Source of the DNA: Planctomycetota bacterium
GTDB taxonomy: Bacteria; Planctomycetota; UBA8742; UBA2392
Assembly: GCA_020849795.1 (NCBI GenBank)
Contig: JADZFR010000023.1
Location: forward strand, 1-64,000
Length of the DNA stretch: 64,000 nt
Reading direction: 5' to 3'
Shown: one piece after another, positions 62,955-64,000 of the stretch
Layout of the letters: every line of letters begins with the position of its first letter
How positions within the stretch are numbered: position 1 is the first letter of the stretch
Notes under the pieces: model-generated
Told to the model about the DNA's origin: nothing
Seen by the model: only the letters and a program-made list of their open reading frames with translations
Databases searched by the model: none
Program-made: the position numbers and the translations under genes

Positions 62955-64000
62955 CTACTCGGTTTCGCAGTACACCGCGTTGAGCGCCGCCTGAAACCAC
63001 TTCACCTTGCCCATGCCCTGCAGCCTGGCGGGCGTGTGTTTGCGGGCTTTGTCGCCAAGGCCGAGCTGGCCCTTGTCGTTGTCGCCCCAGCACCACAGGT
63101 TGCCCTTGTCGTCAAGCGCGTAGGCGCTGCGGCCGGCTGCCTGCACCTGCACGATACCGGTCAACCCGATGATCTGCGCGGGCTTGCGGCTCTTCTCTGT
63201 GCTCCAGTTCGCGCCGTGGCCCAAAGCACCCTTGTTGTCGCCCCAAGTCCAGATCGTGCCGTCTTGCGCCAGCGCCACGACAAACCCGTCGCCCAGTGCA
63301 ACCTGCTTCGACTTCTGCGTGAAGCCGCACTTGCCGCGTACGCGTTGCGCGGGCGTGCTGCCATCGCCGAGCTGTCCACGGCTGGCATCGCCGTAAAGCC
63401 GGATCTCGCCTTTGGTGTTCAGGTGGGCTTCCAGGCCTGCGGCGAATTGCGTCTGCGCCAGCAGATGCTCGCCGCCCTGCGGCATGGCTTGCCCGTTGAT
63501 GATCTGCCACCATTCTCCGGTGTCGGCCAGCGCGTTGATTGCGTCGTCCGACGGGAACAGTCGCGTCACCGCATCCACTCCTTTGACCGGCTTAGGTTGG
63601 TCGGACTCGGCGTCCCACCACCACACTTTGCCGTCGGCCAGCACTGCGCACTGGTCGGCGAGCGCGGCCACGTCGGAGACGCCCGTGAACTGCGGCAGCG
63701 CGTTGGGGGCGTTGGTCAGGCGGCCGATGAATTTGCCGGGTGCGTCTTTGCCCCACACCCACAGCTTGCCGTCCGCCACTGCCATCGCCCACGAGTGTTT
63801 CTCGACTTGCGGTGTCGCCACGCGCGTAATGCCCTCCGGGCCGCCCCATCGAAATGGCGCGCTTACCCATCCGCCCACAAACTCACCCCACGCCCACAGC
63901 TTTGGGCCGGGCGGCGTTGCGGGCGGAGCTATCGGCTGGTTGACTGGCAGATTGGCAGGACCGGGCGCGTTGCCGGCGTCCCCGCCCCCGCCCCCTGAAC
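62955..64000 (-). CDS. RCC1-repeat propeller protein (5' partial)
   Basis: The frame is open to the window edge; at least 347 residues. RCC1-type blades include LWAWGEF, LWVWGKDAPG, IWTWGDNKGALGHG and LWCWGDNDKGQLGLG, the last two closest to consensus. The upstream part is Gly/Pro-rich (GGGGGDAGNAPGPANLP), like a linker after a signal or lipobox outside the window. RCC1 propellers bind proteins; the role here is unknown. It converges with the previous gene, five bases between stops. Confidence 0.85.
   Translation of the reverse strand, partial: SGGGGGDAGNAPGPANLPVNQPIAPPATPPGPKLWAWGEFVGGWVSAPFRWGGPEGITRVATPQVEKHSWAMAVADGKLWVWGKDAPGKFIGRLTNAPNALPQFTGVSDVAALADQCAVLADGKVWWWDAESDQPKPVKGVDAVTRLFPSDDAINALADTGEWWQIINGQAMPQGGEHLLAQTQFAAGLEAHLNTKGEIRLYGDASRGQLGDGSTPAQRVRGKCGFTQKSKQVALGDGFVVALAQDGTIWTWGDNKGALGHGANWSTEKSRKPAQIIGLTGIVQVQAAGRSAYALDDKGNLWCWGDNDKGQLGLGDKARKHTPARLQGMGKVKWFQAALNAVYCETE

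Noticed and set aside
62874..63998. 374-codon plus-strand ORF opposite the RCC1 gene
   Set aside because: The minus frame has clear RCC1 repeats; the plus frame has none and overlaps the previous gene's end.

Overview
The window is gene-dense, GC-rich bacterial chromosome with GTG and TTG starts, many ATGA start/stop overlaps and usable Shine-Dalgarno sites. The gene set points to a Planctomycetota-like bacterium: several secreted squalene-cyclase-type repeat proteins, a SpoVG with a zinc-ribbon insert beside ispE, huge choice-of-anchor D repeat proteins, and TPR proteins opening with AYLFRHALLRDAAY. This placement rests on gene content alone and the class is not resolved. I saw no rRNA, tRNA, CRISPR array or intact insertion sequence.

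Layout. 1-7.4 kb: an alpha/beta-fused E1 dehydrogenase, a helical-repeat protein, then a minus-strand run of envelope and redox genes. Two of these are thioredoxin-fold genes interrupted by an in-frame TGA exactly where the first cysteine of a CxxC motif belongs (UWTC and UGPC). Each TGA is followed at bacterial-SECIS distance by a hairpin. I read both as selenoproteins; this is the main discovery of the window. 7.4-16 kb: an acyl-CoA carboxylase carboxyltransferase, a P-type cation ATPase, a tandem pair of small paralogues, a secreted Ig/propeller lipoprotein and a GltB-like FMN protein. 16-19 kb: a response regulator, then an aromatic amino acid operon (prephenate dehydratase, chorismate mutase-DAHP synthase fusion) headed by a Phe/Tyr leader peptide and a rho-independent attenuator. 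19-25 kb: LolA, polysaccharide deacetylase, anti-sigma-type ATPase, MobB-like NTPase, PilB-type ATPase, ElbB. 25-31 kb: moaC, RNase D, ispE, spoVG, a thermonuclease, PAP2 phosphatase, metK. 31-43.6 kb: YaeQ-like protein, argD, nnrD, ndk, peroxiredoxin, gap, a Fic protein overlapping pfkA, a squalene-cyclase-type repeat protein and a lipoprotein. 43.7-50 kb: two full and one truncated TPR paralogue facing a DevBCA-type ABC exporter. 50-55.7 kb: katG, an M14-type peptidase, a BoxB-like di-iron protein and its probable TetR regulator. 55.7-64 kb: a TrmB-type regulator, a 1421-residue repeat surface protein with a structured leader, a 631-residue repeat protein and a 5'-truncated RCC1 propeller.

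Working together. Central metabolism is represented by pfkA, gap, E1, MCC-like carboxyltransferase, argD and the aro operon. Redox defence is represented by katG, a 2-Cys peroxiredoxin and the two candidate selenoprotein thioredoxins. Cell-envelope functions are represented by LolA, DevBCA, deacetylase and surface proteins, two of which share a C-terminal Cys-x-Thr-Gly tag, TM helix and basic tail.
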